From NCBI GenBank assembly GCA_028278625.1, contig JANQDY010000240.1, positions 1 through 55,690 on the forward strand: a DNA stretch of 55,690 bases. The letters are read 5' to 3'. This document shows, one piece after another, positions 1 through 7,725 of the stretch (position 1 is its first letter; each line of letters starts with the position of its first letter). The DNA is from Thermodesulfobacteriota bacterium (GTDB lineage Bacteria; Desulfobacterota; DSM-4660; Desulfatiglandales; Desulfatiglandaceae). The position numbers were made by a program, and so were the translations under genes. The notes under the pieces are model-generated. The model saw only the letters and a list, made by a program, of their open reading frames with translations, was not told the origin of the DNA and ran no database searches.

Positions 1-123
1 TGAGGTGAAAAAAATGGCCGCCCTGTACCGCACCCGTTTTGAGCAAATGCTCATAATATCGGCTTGACCGCGTTCTGACTTTTTACGAGACCATCAATAA
101 TGGAGGCGAGACAAATGACAAAA
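1..123 (+). promoter_or_regulatory. CRISPR leader region
   Basis: This stretch precedes the first CRISPR repeat. The opposite end of the array carries the degenerate repeat, so the leader should be on this side. An open frame from the window edge stops at 65-67 and may be the tail of an upstream gene; its last residues do not resemble the Cas6f C-terminus. No cas gene is visible in the window. The 60 bases next to the array carry a T run (about 80-84) but no promoter that I can assign firmly. Confidence 0.5.
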
Positions 124-1234
124 GTTGACCGCCGCACAGGCGGCTTAGAAATCATCGCGTGTAGCAGCCAGTTTCACGGCCGTGTTGACCGCCGCACAGG
201 CGGCTTAGAAAATGTCATTTGCAAATCCTCCCTTTTTGGTTTTGTTGACCGCCGCACAGGCGGCTTAGAAATCACATGACACTGAATCGGAAGCTCTCAT
301 GTGGTTGACCGCCGCACAGGCGGCTTAGAAATTTTTGAAAGGCAAGTGTTGATGGAACTTGGCCGTTGACCGCCGCACAGGCGGCTTAGAAATCATGGAT
401 CCGGCGCCGCACGTCGTTGATGATGTTGACCGCCGCACAGGCGGCTTAGAAACATGCGCATTAATTCGTTGGGACCGTATGCATGTTGACCGCCGCACAG
501 GCGGCTTAGAAACGATGATCGAGGAATCACCCCGATTGCGGGAAGTTGACCGCCGCACAGGCGGCTTAGAAATATACGGATCACCCCAACCCGACACCCA
601 TTTCGTTGACCGCCGCACAGGCGGCTTAGAAAGTGGAGCTGGGGCGGGCCTGCGTCGGCTTCGAGTTGACCGCCGCACAGGCGGCTTAGAAACTGGGGAC
701 AATCGGCACGTCATAGGAGCATATCGTTGACCGCCGCACAGGCGGCTTAGAAAGGTATATGCGGATTCTGTTGCAGTTTCATTCTGTTGACCGCCGCACA
801 AGCGGCTTAGAAATTTCTGACGGACGGCGTTGAGGTCGGGCATGTGTTGACCGCCGCACAGGCGGCTTAGAAATCAAGGAGTCAGCCATGAAAAAACTTG
901 CCTTTAGTTGACCGCCGCACAGGCGGCTTAGAAAAATGTATCGGTGCCGTACCGATCCACCAGTTTGTTGACCGCCGCACAGGCGGCTTAGAAATGGTTG
1001 CTGCAAAGCGGTTCGAAAATGAAGTTGTTGACCGCCGCACAGGCGGCTTAGAAAAGATACGTTAGCCATTTGACTTTTGATGCATCGTTGACCGCCGCAC
1101 AGGCGGCTTAGAAAGCAGGAAATCGTAAAAGACAGAGGGACTTTCAGTTGACCGCCGCACAGGCGGCTTAGAAATCACATGCCATGCTCACCGGCGATAG
1201 GGATTCGTTGACCGCCGCACAGGCGGTTTAGAAA
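124..1234 (+). CRISPR. Type I-F-like CRISPR array, 19 repeats and 18 spacers
   Basis: A 28-base repeat beginning GTTGACCGCC and ending GCTTAGAAA recurs at 124, 184, 244, 304, 365, 425, 485, 545, 605, 665, 726, 786, 846, 907, 967, 1027, 1087, 1147 and 1207. Spacers are 32 bases, except three of 33 (332-364, 693-725, 874-906). Length, the central CCGCC/GGCGG stem and the CTTAGAAA tail match type I-F repeats, whose crRNAs are cut by Cas6f (Csy4). The repeat at 786 has one G-to-A change next to the loop, and the last repeat (1207) has a C-to-T change, typical of the leader-distal end. All spacers look different from one another. Repeat-encoded open frames on either strand are artefacts. Confidence 0.97.
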
Positions 1235-1255
1235 TGCTGAGATGAATCTATAGTT

Positions 1256-1840
1256 CCCGCCATCCTCAAACGCTTCCGCCAATCCGTCCTTGCTGCTGCT
1301 TGTTCGGGGGAGTTGACGAGGGATTGGAGGAAAAGGAACGAAAAACCACAGACGAAAAGAAATGCTGAAACAGAGATGTGTCATGTTTGGAAATCTTCAA
1401 ATCTGAAAAAGCTGTCTGAACTGGTTACAAGCGGGTCGAGAGGGTGGGCGAAATTCTATTCAGAGGAAGGTGCTTTGTTTATTCGCGCTCAGGATATTAA
1501 GACTGATTCGTTGGTTCTGGATAAAGCTGCTCATGTTTCTCTTCCAGCCAAAATCGAAGGCAAACGCACCCGTACACAAATCGGAGATATTCTTTTTACG
1601 ATAACTGTAGCCAATGTTACTTAAGCTGCCATGATAAAAAACCGCATAGGAGATGCTTACGTACTATCCATCCTCGCCAAAGCCTTTCGGGGCCAACTGG
1701 TGCCCCAGGACCCCAATGACGAACCCGCATCGGTTCTTCTTGCGAGAATTTGCGCTGAACGCGAAAAAACAGACGTGAAGGGCGGGACGGCAAAAAAGCA
1801 CAAAAGAAAACCTCGCCCATCGAAAGGAAACAAATGTTAA
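1256..1840 (+). pseudogene. hsdS: Type I restriction specificity subunit (HsdS) remnant
   Basis: The reading frame from about 1256 encodes the conserved central helix of HsdS proteins (ILKRFRQSVLAAACSGEL), followed by DWRKRN and the start of a second target-recognition domain (GALFIRAQDI, then GDILFTIT). It stops at 1622-1624. From 1631 the typical HsdS C-terminus resumes in the same frame (ILAKAFRGQLVPQDPNDEPA). The first recognition domain and most of the second are therefore missing. HsdS chooses the DNA target of type I restriction-modification enzymes; this copy cannot do so. It begins about 20 bases after the last CRISPR repeat. No hsdM or hsdR is in view. Confidence 0.85.
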
Positions 1841-1841
1841 A

Positions 1842-1890
1842 ATGTTCTCGATAAGGGAACATATGTCTTGACATTTATCGGGGAACATAT
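1842..1890. promoter_or_regulatory. Probable HigA operator and higBA promoter
   Basis: An inverted repeat ATGTTC (1842-1847)/GAACAT (1857-1862) overlaps a direct repeat of GGAACATAT (1856-1864 and 1882-1890). A TTGACA -35-like hexamer lies between the copies (about 1868-1873). Position directly before the toxin start suggests autoregulation by HigA; this is inference. Confidence 0.5.
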
Positions 1891-1896
1891 TGGGGT

Positions 1897-2197
1897 ATGC
1901 ATATCATATCCAGGAAAACCTTGAAGGCGTTTTACGGGCGGCCGGGCCGCAAGGGTGCCAAGGGCCTCGTTGGAGGCCTGGTATTATGAGGCAGAACATG
2001 CTGACTGGCGATCCCCTTCGGACATCAAAGCCAAATACCGCTCCGCGAGCTTTCTTAAGGGCAACCGGGTCGTCTTCAATATCGGGGGAAACAAGTATTG
2101 TTTGGTCGTCAAAATCAACTATCCCACCAGGACGGTGTTTGTGCGCTTTGTAGGGACGCATAAGGAGTATGACCAAATCGACGCGAGGGTGATCTGA
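1897..2197 (+). pseudogene. higB: HigB-type mRNA interferase toxin, frameshifted
   Basis: The gene opens at ATG 1897 with MHIISRKTLKAFY, the usual HigB start. That frame runs into a stop near 1990. The rest of the toxin (LEAWYYEAEHADW, YRSASFL, NRVVFNIGGNKY, FVRFVGTHKEYD) is in another frame, open from about 1955 to the stop at 2195-2197. A small indel in the 1935-1960 GC-rich stretch therefore separates the two parts. HigB is a RelE-fold ribonuclease that cuts mRNA on ribosomes. A GTG at 1955 could give an N-truncated product, which would lack the first strand. The stop overlaps the antitoxin start (TGATG). A sequencing error is the main alternative to real decay. Confidence 0.8.
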
Positions 2198-3405
2198 TGA
2201 TCAACAGACTGATAAAAACAGAAGAGGATTACACCCTCGCGCTCAACCGAATCGAAGCGCTAATGGATGCTGAAGCAGACACGCCCGAGGCGGATGAGCT
2301 TGAGCTCCTTTCCACCCTCGTGGAAATATATGAGGAGAAACATTATCCCATGGATCTGCCGGAGCCGGTTGAGGCCATACGGTTTCGAATGGAGCAACTC
2401 GGCCTGAAACAGCAGGACCTCATTCCCTTTATAGGGAGTCGAAGCAAGGTGTCGGAGGTCATGAACCGTAAAAAACCCCTTACGCTGTCCATGATGCGGG
2501 GGCTCAACAAGGGCATCGGGATACCGGCGGAGGTCCTGCTCCACGAACCGGACGCCGCTTTTCCTGAGACTTTTTCAGGGCTTAAGTGGCATCGGTTCCC
2601 CGTGGGGGAGATGGTCAAACGGGGATGGCTTGCCTCGAATAACGACGCCAGTGATCAAAATGAGGAGCTGATGCGTCCCTTGATCAGCCGGGCGGGCGGG
2701 CTTGAGGCGGTCTCCGTGGCTTTTCTGCGGCAGGGGCACAGCCCCCGCATGAACGCCAAGGCTGACAAATATGCTGTTTCAGCCTGGTGCCTGCGCGTTC
2801 TGGAGCTTGCCAAAGCAAGGACGTTGAAGCGGACCTACAAAAAGGGGGCGTTAAAGAGCGCCGCCCTCAAAGAGATCGCCCGGCTGAGCTATTTCAGAAA
2901 CGGTCCCATACTGGTCCGGGAATATCTTGAAAAACAGGGGATTCGCTTGATCGTCGTTCCCCATTTGCCCAGGACCTATCTGGATGGGGCGGCCATGCTT
3001 CTGCCCGATGGCTCCCCTGTTGTCGGGCTCACCCTGCGGTACGACCGAATCGACAATTTCTGGTTTTCCCTGGTCCATGAACTGGTACACATCGCCAGGC
3101 ACCTGACAGGGGAAAAACAGATCATCGTCGATGACTTTGACCTGCGGAAGCACGAGCGTGACGGCCTGGATCGAGCTGAGCAGGAGGCGGATGAACTTGC
3201 CTCTTCATCACTCATTCCCAAAAGGTACTGGCAGCGCATCAGCGCTATGGGTTCCGTTTCTTCCAGAGAGGTAAAAGGGATAGCTGAAGAAATGAGGATC
3301 CATCCGGCCATTATCGCCGGACGCATACGCTTTGAGAGGGATAATTATCACCTTCTTTCAAAGCTTGTGGGGCAGGGAGAGGTGCGCAAACTGTTCAGCG
3401 GATAG
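2197..3405 (+). CDS. HigA antitoxin fused to ImmA/IrrE metallopeptidase domain
   Basis: This 402-residue protein starts with a HigA-like antitoxin: a helical part, then an Xre-type helix-turn-helix at about residues 65-120 (RMEQLGLKQQDL, SKVSEVMNRKKPL). The C-terminal half is an ImmA/IrrE-type zinc peptidase with HELVH at about residues 294-298 and a downstream acidic segment (EQEADELASS). HigA proteins bind HigB and repress the operon. ImmA-type domains cleave repressors or antitoxins, so this protein could regulate its own stability. ATG overlaps the toxin stop, indicating translational coupling. Unlike the toxin, the gene is intact and free of stops. Confidence 0.85.
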   Translation: MINRLIKTEEDYTLALNRIEALMDAEADTPEADELELLSTLVEIYEEKHYPMDLPEPVEAIRFRMEQLGLKQQDLIPFIGSRSKVSEVMNRKKPLTLSMMRGLNKGIGIPAEVLLHEPDAAFPETFSGLKWHRFPVGEMVKRGWLASNNDASDQNEELMRPLISRAGGLEAVSVAFLRQGHSPRMNAKADKYAVSAWCLRVLELAKARTLKRTYKKGALKSAALKEIARLSYFRNGPILVREYLEKQGIRLIVVPHLPRTYLDGAAMLLPDGSPVVGLTLRYDRIDNFWFSLVHELVHIARHLTGEKQIIVDDFDLRKHERDGLDRAEQEADELASSSLIPKRYWQRISAMGSVSSREVKGIAEEMRIHPAIIAGRIRFERDNYHLLSKLVGQGEVRKLFSG

Positions 3406-3434
3406 GCATGATTTTATCCCGTATCCGGGTACCC

Positions 3435-3766
3435 ATGAAGAAGATTGCAGACATCCCCGTCACTGACCGTCCCCGGGAAAAGCGCCTGCAGAAAGGAGTC
3501 CAATCCCTTTCCGATCAGTGGGGCTGGTGAACAAGACCCAGGTGCACCCTCGGGAGGTCTTTGCCGACCCCCTCACCGACCGGGCGGCCGCCATTATCAT
3601 CGCCCACAACCACCCCACCGGCAATGTCACCCCCAGCAAGGATGACGTGGAAATCACTCGAGGACTCAAGACCGCCGGTGAGACCCTGGGCATCCGAGTG
3701 CTTGATCACATCATCTTCAGCCGGAGGGGGTATTACAGTTTTTTGGAGAATAATGAATTAGCATAA
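3435..3766 (+). pseudogene. radC: RadC-family JAB-domain protein remnant
   Basis: ATG 3435 begins MKKIADIPVTDRPREKRLQKG, the usual N-terminus of RadC (UPF0758). After roughly 25 residues, homology jumps to the C-terminal third in another frame (open from 3518): QVHPREVFADPL, the JAMM metal motif HNHPTGNVTPS..D and the end FSRRGYYSF. About 120 residues of the normal 225 are missing, including the helix-hairpin-helix region, so the gene is broken by a deletion. RadC-like genes are common in accessory regions. The C-terminal piece could still be expressed from an internal start, but nothing suggests function. Confidence 0.85.
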
Positions 3767-3958
3767 GGAACTTTAAACTTTCTTGGCTCCTCGGTTCCGG
3801 ATTAGACCAAAGTGAGGTGAGTTAAGTAAATGGATGATTCGATTGGAAAGATTCTTGAGGTCTTAAATCAAGAAGGTCTTCGCAAGTACCCTAAGGATGT
3901 ACTTGACCTGGCCCTTGAACGGGAGACGGAATTGACGCCGCATCTCGTGGAGCTTCTT

Positions 3959-4243
3959 GAAGGATTTCCGAATCAGCTCCATGGCATTTTTGTTGTCCAC
4001 GGGCCGGGAAAACATGTACCCTTGAACCTTGTCACAATTCAAGGCCCGCAAGCGGTCCAGCTGCTCACGGTTTTCGACCCCTTCCGCAATGACGGACAAC
4101 CCCAGGCTTCTGGCCAGGCCGATAGTGGATTGTACGATTTGATGACTCTCCTTAAGATGCTCGTCCCCGTTGATAAAGGATCGATCGATTTTGTAGTGGT
4201 CTACGGGTCTTCTGGCAGACTTTCAGTTCGTGGCAAGCCTCGA
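3959..4243 (-). pseudogene. Partial duplicate of the EAL-domain 3' end
   Basis: Bases 3959-4208 match 5220-5468, the 3' end of the PAS/GGDEF/EAL gene, with about ten mismatches counted by eye. The match then skips about 270 bases and resumes at 4209-4243, which corresponds to about 5738-5773. The encoded piece includes VIAEGVENREQLDRLRALNC and VQGYMFSRPVDNKN. Both copies have the same orientation and flank the HicAB pair. The parent stop codon is not kept. This is a recent, internally deleted copy with no expected function; the junction lies three bases from the hicB stop. Confidence 0.85.
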
Positions 4244-4245
4244 AA

Positions 4246-4584
4246 CTAGCTTTCATGCAATGTCTGTTCAAGGGTCTCGGCGACCCATTGATTCAGGCTT
4301 TTGCCATTTTTCATGGCAGCGGCGGCAATTTGGCCATGAAGATGGGGTGAGAGTCTCACATTGAAGCGTCCTGAATAGGGTTTATCGGGCTGCTTACCCT
4401 TTTCTTTGCATATTTTGAAATACTCAGTCATTGATGCGGCAAATTCCAGTTCAAGCTCATCCACCGATGAGCCGTAAAATGTAATTACGGAATTGGCATT
4501 TTGGACGATTCCGTAAAACTTACGAATCTCAGGGTCATACTCAATCTTGGCGATGTATCCCTTCCAGGTCATTGTCGTTTGCAT
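4246..4584 (-). CDS. hicB: HicB-type antitoxin
   Basis: A 112-residue antitoxin. Its N-terminal part has the HicB partial RNase H-like fold (YIAKIEYDPEIRKFYGIV, FYGSSVDELELEF). The C-terminal part is a ribbon-helix-helix DNA-binding segment (FNVRLSPHLHGQIAAAAM, SLNQWVAETLEQ). Such proteins neutralise HicA and repress their operon. The ATG at 4584 is chosen because GGAGG lies five bases upstream; ATGs at 4596 (overlapping the hicA stop as TAATG) and 4614 are in frame but have no good ribosome site. It follows hicA directly. Its stop abuts the breakpoint of the EAL duplicate. Confidence 0.88.
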   Translation of the reverse strand: MQTTMTWKGYIAKIEYDPEIRKFYGIVQNANSVITFYGSSVDELELEFAASMTEYFKICKEKGKQPDKPYSGRFNVRLSPHLHGQIAAAAMKNGKSLNQWVAETLEQTLHES

Positions 4585-4595
4585 ATTGGCCTCCA

Positions 4596-4853
4596 TTACG
4601 GTCTTATCCCGCAAAGCTCCAGGAATTTTCGCAGGGAAGTCACGGCTCCCTTATCCATCACAGGGGCGGGATGAGGCCTGTGCTGCAGAAGATCTTTTCC
4701 TTCGAGTTCAATATGCACTCTTGAGCCCGAACGGGTTTCATCGATGGTAGCACCACAGGCCTTCAACAAAGAGGCCGCCTCCCGCCATTTGACGTTTCCG
4801 CTGACAGGTCTTTTGAAAACAAGTTCCAACGTTTTTCGATGCTTTCGATTCAT
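4596..4853 (-). CDS. hicA: HicA-type mRNA interferase toxin
   Basis: An 85-residue HicA-like protein with a double-stranded RNA-binding-like fold. It has an N-terminal helix (KTLELVFKRP), the region WREAASLLKACGA, the strand GSRVHIELEG, and a helical end (VTSLRKFLELCGI). HicA toxins cleave mRNA using a conserved histidine; His47 in RVHIEL is the natural candidate. The start is the ATG at 4853; longer frames to 5012 lack similarity. It is the first gene of the hicAB operon. Its stop overlaps one possible hicB start. Confidence 0.87.
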   Translation of the reverse strand: MNRKHRKTLELVFKRPVSGNVKWREAASLLKACGATIDETRSGSRVHIELEGKDLLQHRPHPAPVMDKGAVTSLRKFLELCGIRP

Positions 4854-5072
4854 GATCGAGTGATACCATTGAGTGGCGCCACTGTCAAGACAACGAAAAA
4901 GGTCATAATGAGCGAAGCGGCAATACAAGTGTTTTTTTAAAGATGGCGAAACCCTCGCTTGACCGAAAAGGCTTTTTTTCGTTATGGGGCTTGCCATTTG
5001 TGTGGTGTTCATTTGGAGGTTCGCCTAAGAAACTCCAAAAGAGTATTGGACCCGGCAGCTTTCAGCGCCGGA

Positions 5073-5104
5073 GTCGCCCCCCCATGCGGGGGCGTGGACT
5101 GAAC
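5073..5104 (+). repeat. Solitary sequence resembling a type I-C CRISPR repeat
   Basis: These 32 bases start GTCGCCCCCCC, turn at ATGC and continue GGGGGCGTGGACTGAAC. This closely resembles type I-C repeats, which have the same G/C stem and end GTGGATTGAAAC. There is one extra C, one missing A and one T-to-C change. No second copy follows at a spacer distance. It lies in the gene-free stretch 4854-5210, which otherwise holds only the palindrome at 5109-5130. Confidence 0.55.
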
Positions 5105-5108
5105 AGAC

Positions 5109-5130
5109 GGGCAGGCACGGGGGCCTGCCC
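5109..5130. repeat. Small GC-rich palindrome
   Basis: GGGCAGGC (5109-5116) pairs with GCCTGCCC (5123-5130) across a six-base loop, followed by CTACGG. Palindromes of this type (GGCAGGCAC..GCCTGCCCCTAC) are dispersed in many deltaproteobacterial genomes. There is no T tract, so it is not a normal terminator. Confidence 0.5.
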
Positions 5131-5210
5131 CTACGGGATGTGGCGCGCATGCGGGTGGTGTGGGTTGTAATACCGGCCGGCTGGTGTCCCCATATGAGAG
5201 ATGATGGGCC

Positions 5211-7361
5211 TCACCGGCGAAAGGATTTCCGAATCAGCTCCATGGCATTTTTGTTGTCCACGGGCCGGGAAAACATGTACCCTTGAACCTTGTCACAATT
5301 CAAGGCCCGCAGGCGGTCCAGCTGCTCACGGTTTTCGACCCCTTCCGCAATGACGGACAACCCCAGGCTTCTGGCCAGGCCGATAATGGATTGTACGATT
5401 TGATGGCTCTCCTTAAGATGCTCAAACCCGTTGATAAAGGATCGATCGATTTTGAGATGATCTACGGGGATGCGTCGCAGGTATGAGAGGGAAGAGTACC
5501 CGGTACCGAAATCATCGATGGCAATCTGTATTCCCAGAGATCTGAGACGATTCAATTCGTTAATGGTATGTTTTGGATCCCGCATTAAGACCGATTCGGT
5601 CACCTCGATTTTGAGACAGAACGGATTGAGACGGTTCTCTATGAGTACCTGCTCAATATGTTCCACCAAACCCGGCTTGGCGAACTGTTGAATGGAGACA
5701 TTGACGCTGACCGTCAGGTTCCGGGCTTTGTGGAAGGTCTTCTGCCAGACTTTCAATTCGCGGCAAGCCTCGGTAATGACCCATTTGCCCAAATCAACAA
5801 TGAGTCCGGTTTCCTCTGCCAGGGGGATGAAACGATTGGGCGGTATCATCCCACGCAAAGGATGCTCCCATCTGGCCAGGGCCTCAAAGCCTTCCAACCG
5901 TTCCTCTTTGGTGGAAACGATGGGCTGGTAATGGAGTGTGAGCCCGCCTTTGGCCAGGGCCTCACGAAGATCGTTTTCCAGGTTTACGGAATCCATCAAT
6001 TCCCTGCGCATCCGTTTGTCAAAGATCAGTATCCCTTTTTGTTGCTGTTTGGCACGATACATGGCGATATCCGCATCCCGCAGGATATTCTGAGCGACGG
6101 TGTATTCAAGTATGTTGGGAACAATGCCGATGCTGGCGCCGGAACTGATTTCCGCGTTGTCAAAGGTAAACGGTTTTCCCAGGGCGCCATGGATCCGCTG
6201 GACGGTCTTGGTCAGTTCACGTTTTGACCTGAATTCCTCCAGGATGACGGCAAATTCGTCGCCGCCAAGACGAGCAACCGTATCCACTGCACGGATGCAG
6301 GTGGTGAGCCTTTCGCCGACTTCGATCAAGAGCTGGTCCCCCACGGGATGACCGAACGTGTCGTTGATGGTTTTGAACTTGTCCAGATCGATCATCAGAA
6401 GTGCAAAACAGAGTTCCGGCCGCCTTCGGCTCCTTTCCAAGGAGCGATCCAGCCGTTCCGAAAAGAGTTTTCGGTTGGGGAGACCCGTCAAAGCATCGTG
6501 GAAAGCCTGATGGGTGATTTGTTCTTCAAAAGATTTGCGCTCCGAAATATCCTGATAGATATAGATGATGCCATTGATGTGCTCACCGATCCGTATGGGA
6601 AATGCAATCATGGAAACAGGTATCAGATTTCCGTCCCTGTGACGGCGATCGGTTTCGCACTGAACCGTTTCGCCTTTGAGGATGCTGTTGCGCATGTTTT
6701 CACATTCGACCAGCAATTCCTCCGGAACGATCAGTGCGCGCATTCCAAAGCCCACAATATCAACCCCGCGGTATCCGAAGAGCGCTTCAAATCCCTTGTT
6801 GCAGTTGACCACATTGCGGTTTTTATCAATGATAACGATTGCCTGAGGCGAATTTTCGAACAATTGCGAGAAGTTGGCCCGCTGTATTCGGAGATCCCTT
6901 TCCGCCCGTTTGCGGTCGGAAATGTCCATCACCGTCCCTTCGTAATAGCTTATCTCGCCTTCTTGGTCATAGACCGCCCTGGCATTTTCCGTAATCCAAA
7001 TAATTTCGCCGTTCTTTTTTCGCACTTGGGATTCAAAATTGGTGACCTTTGCGTCCCGGTGTAAAATTCGGGCAAATTCGTCCCGTCGTTTGGGATCCAC
7101 GTAGAGTTGGTGCTTTATGTCTTTGAAATGGCGGATGAGTTCCTCTGGTGAGGCAAAGCCGTAGATGGCGGCCAAAGCGGGATTGACATCCAGATATCTT
7201 CCTGACGGCGTGGTCAGAAATATTCCTTCAATGGCATTGTAAAAAATGTCCTGATATTTCTTTTCCGTATCAATCGGATCGGCTCCGATTTCCGCCAGAT
7301 ATTGATTGACCGAGTGAGCGGGGAGGCGACCTTCATCGCAATTGTCCATGAATCGTACCAA
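5211..7361 (-). CDS. PAS-PAS-GGDEF-EAL cyclic-di-GMP protein
   Basis: A 716-residue soluble signalling protein. Two PAS sensor domains (about residues 38-150 and 165-285, each ending in a PAC-like segment: GTVMDISDRKRAE and YIYQDISERKSFE) are followed by a GGDEF diguanylate cyclase domain with intact RLGGDEFAVIL near residue 367. An EAL phosphodiesterase domain follows, with EGFEALARWEHP near 490 and DDFGTGYSS. Both catalytic motifs look complete, so it could make or break c-di-GMP. No membrane segment is visible. It stands alone. A 3'-terminal part is duplicated about 1.2 kb away, beyond hicAB. Confidence 0.93.
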   Translation of the reverse strand: MVRFMDNCDEGRLPAHSVNQYLAEIGADPIDTEKKYQDIFYNAIEGIFLTTPSGRYLDVNPALAAIYGFASPEELIRHFKDIKHQLYVDPKRRDEFARILHRDAKVTNFESQVRKKNGEIIWITENARAVYDQEGEISYYEGTVMDISDRKRAERDLRIQRANFSQLFENSPQAIVIIDKNRNVVNCNKGFEALFGYRGVDIVGFGMRALIVPEELLVECENMRNSILKGETVQCETDRRHRDGNLIPVSMIAFPIRIGEHINGIIYIYQDISERKSFEEQITHQAFHDALTGLPNRKLFSERLDRSLERSRRRPELCFALLMIDLDKFKTINDTFGHPVGDQLLIEVGERLTTCIRAVDTVARLGGDEFAVILEEFRSKRELTKTVQRIHGALGKPFTFDNAEISSGASIGIVPNILEYTVAQNILRDADIAMYRAKQQQKGILIFDKRMRRELMDSVNLENDLREALAKGGLTLHYQPIVSTKEERLEGFEALARWEHPLRGMIPPNRFIPLAEETGLIVDLGKWVITEACRELKVWQKTFHKARNLTVSVNVSIQQFAKPGLVEHIEQVLIENRLNPFCLKIEVTESVLMRDPKHTINELNRLRSLGIQIAIDDFGTGYSSLSYLRRIPVDHLKIDRSFINGFEHLKESHQIVQSIIGLARSLGLSVIAEGVENREQLDRLRALNCDKVQGYMFSRPVDNKNAMELIRKSFRR

Positions 7362-7578
7362 CGTCTTGGGAATAGAAGGAGATTAAACAAAAACGGTTCA
7401 CTTTTCTTGCAACAATTACACCATTTTTGTGAGAAATCTGGAAATACCACGTAATATCAAATGAATGAGTGAAAATCCGATCCCTGTGCAGGGAAATATC
7501 AAAGGCCAAGGCTGAAAAATTCGCAACAAAATAGTATGACGATTCTTGAAATATTACATTTTTGTTTCAACCAATGGC

Positions 7579-7627
7579 AAAAAGGGATGTTTGTTTATGG
7601 TTTTACATTTAACAGACCGTCCCATTG
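7579..7627. repeat. Degenerate copy of the dispersed AAAGGGACG repeat
   Basis: AAAGGGATGTTTGTTTAT followed by GGTTTTACATTT matches, with several changes, the left arm of the palindromes at 15679, 23281 and 25527. A GTCCC lies at 7619-7623. It sits in the 7362-7725 intergenic stretch, which has no convincing gene. A short open frame across it (7546-7821) has no recognisable product. Confidence 0.4.
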
Positions 7628-7683
7628 GCGAAAAGAGGGGTTTTTGGTTGCGAAAGGCCTGTGAAGATACAAAGGGATCATTG

Positions 7684-7710
7684 GTCGCCCCCATGCGGGG
7701 GCGGTTTTTT
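7684..7710 (+). terminator. Terminator-like hairpin, related to the I-C-like repeat
   Basis: CGCCCCC (7686-7692) and GGGGGCG (7697-7703) form a seven-pair stem with an ATGC loop, followed by GG and six T. It has intrinsic-terminator shape for rightward transcription, yet no rightward gene ends nearby. The first 20 bases (from GTCGCCCCC) repeat the stem of the element at 5073, so it may be a CRISPR-repeat relic rather than a working terminator. Confidence 0.5.
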
Positions 7711-7725
7711 CATCCGGATGCCGGA

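Noticed and set aside
325..1069. Open frames in the CRISPR array on both strands
   Set aside because: They encode a repeated nine-residue motif from the repeat itself; no real gene.
1890..2176. Alternative frames over higB
   Set aside because: They are out of frame with the homologous part of the toxin.
2260..3326. Reverse-strand frames inside the HigA-ImmA gene
   Set aside because: Shadows of a clearly coding gene.
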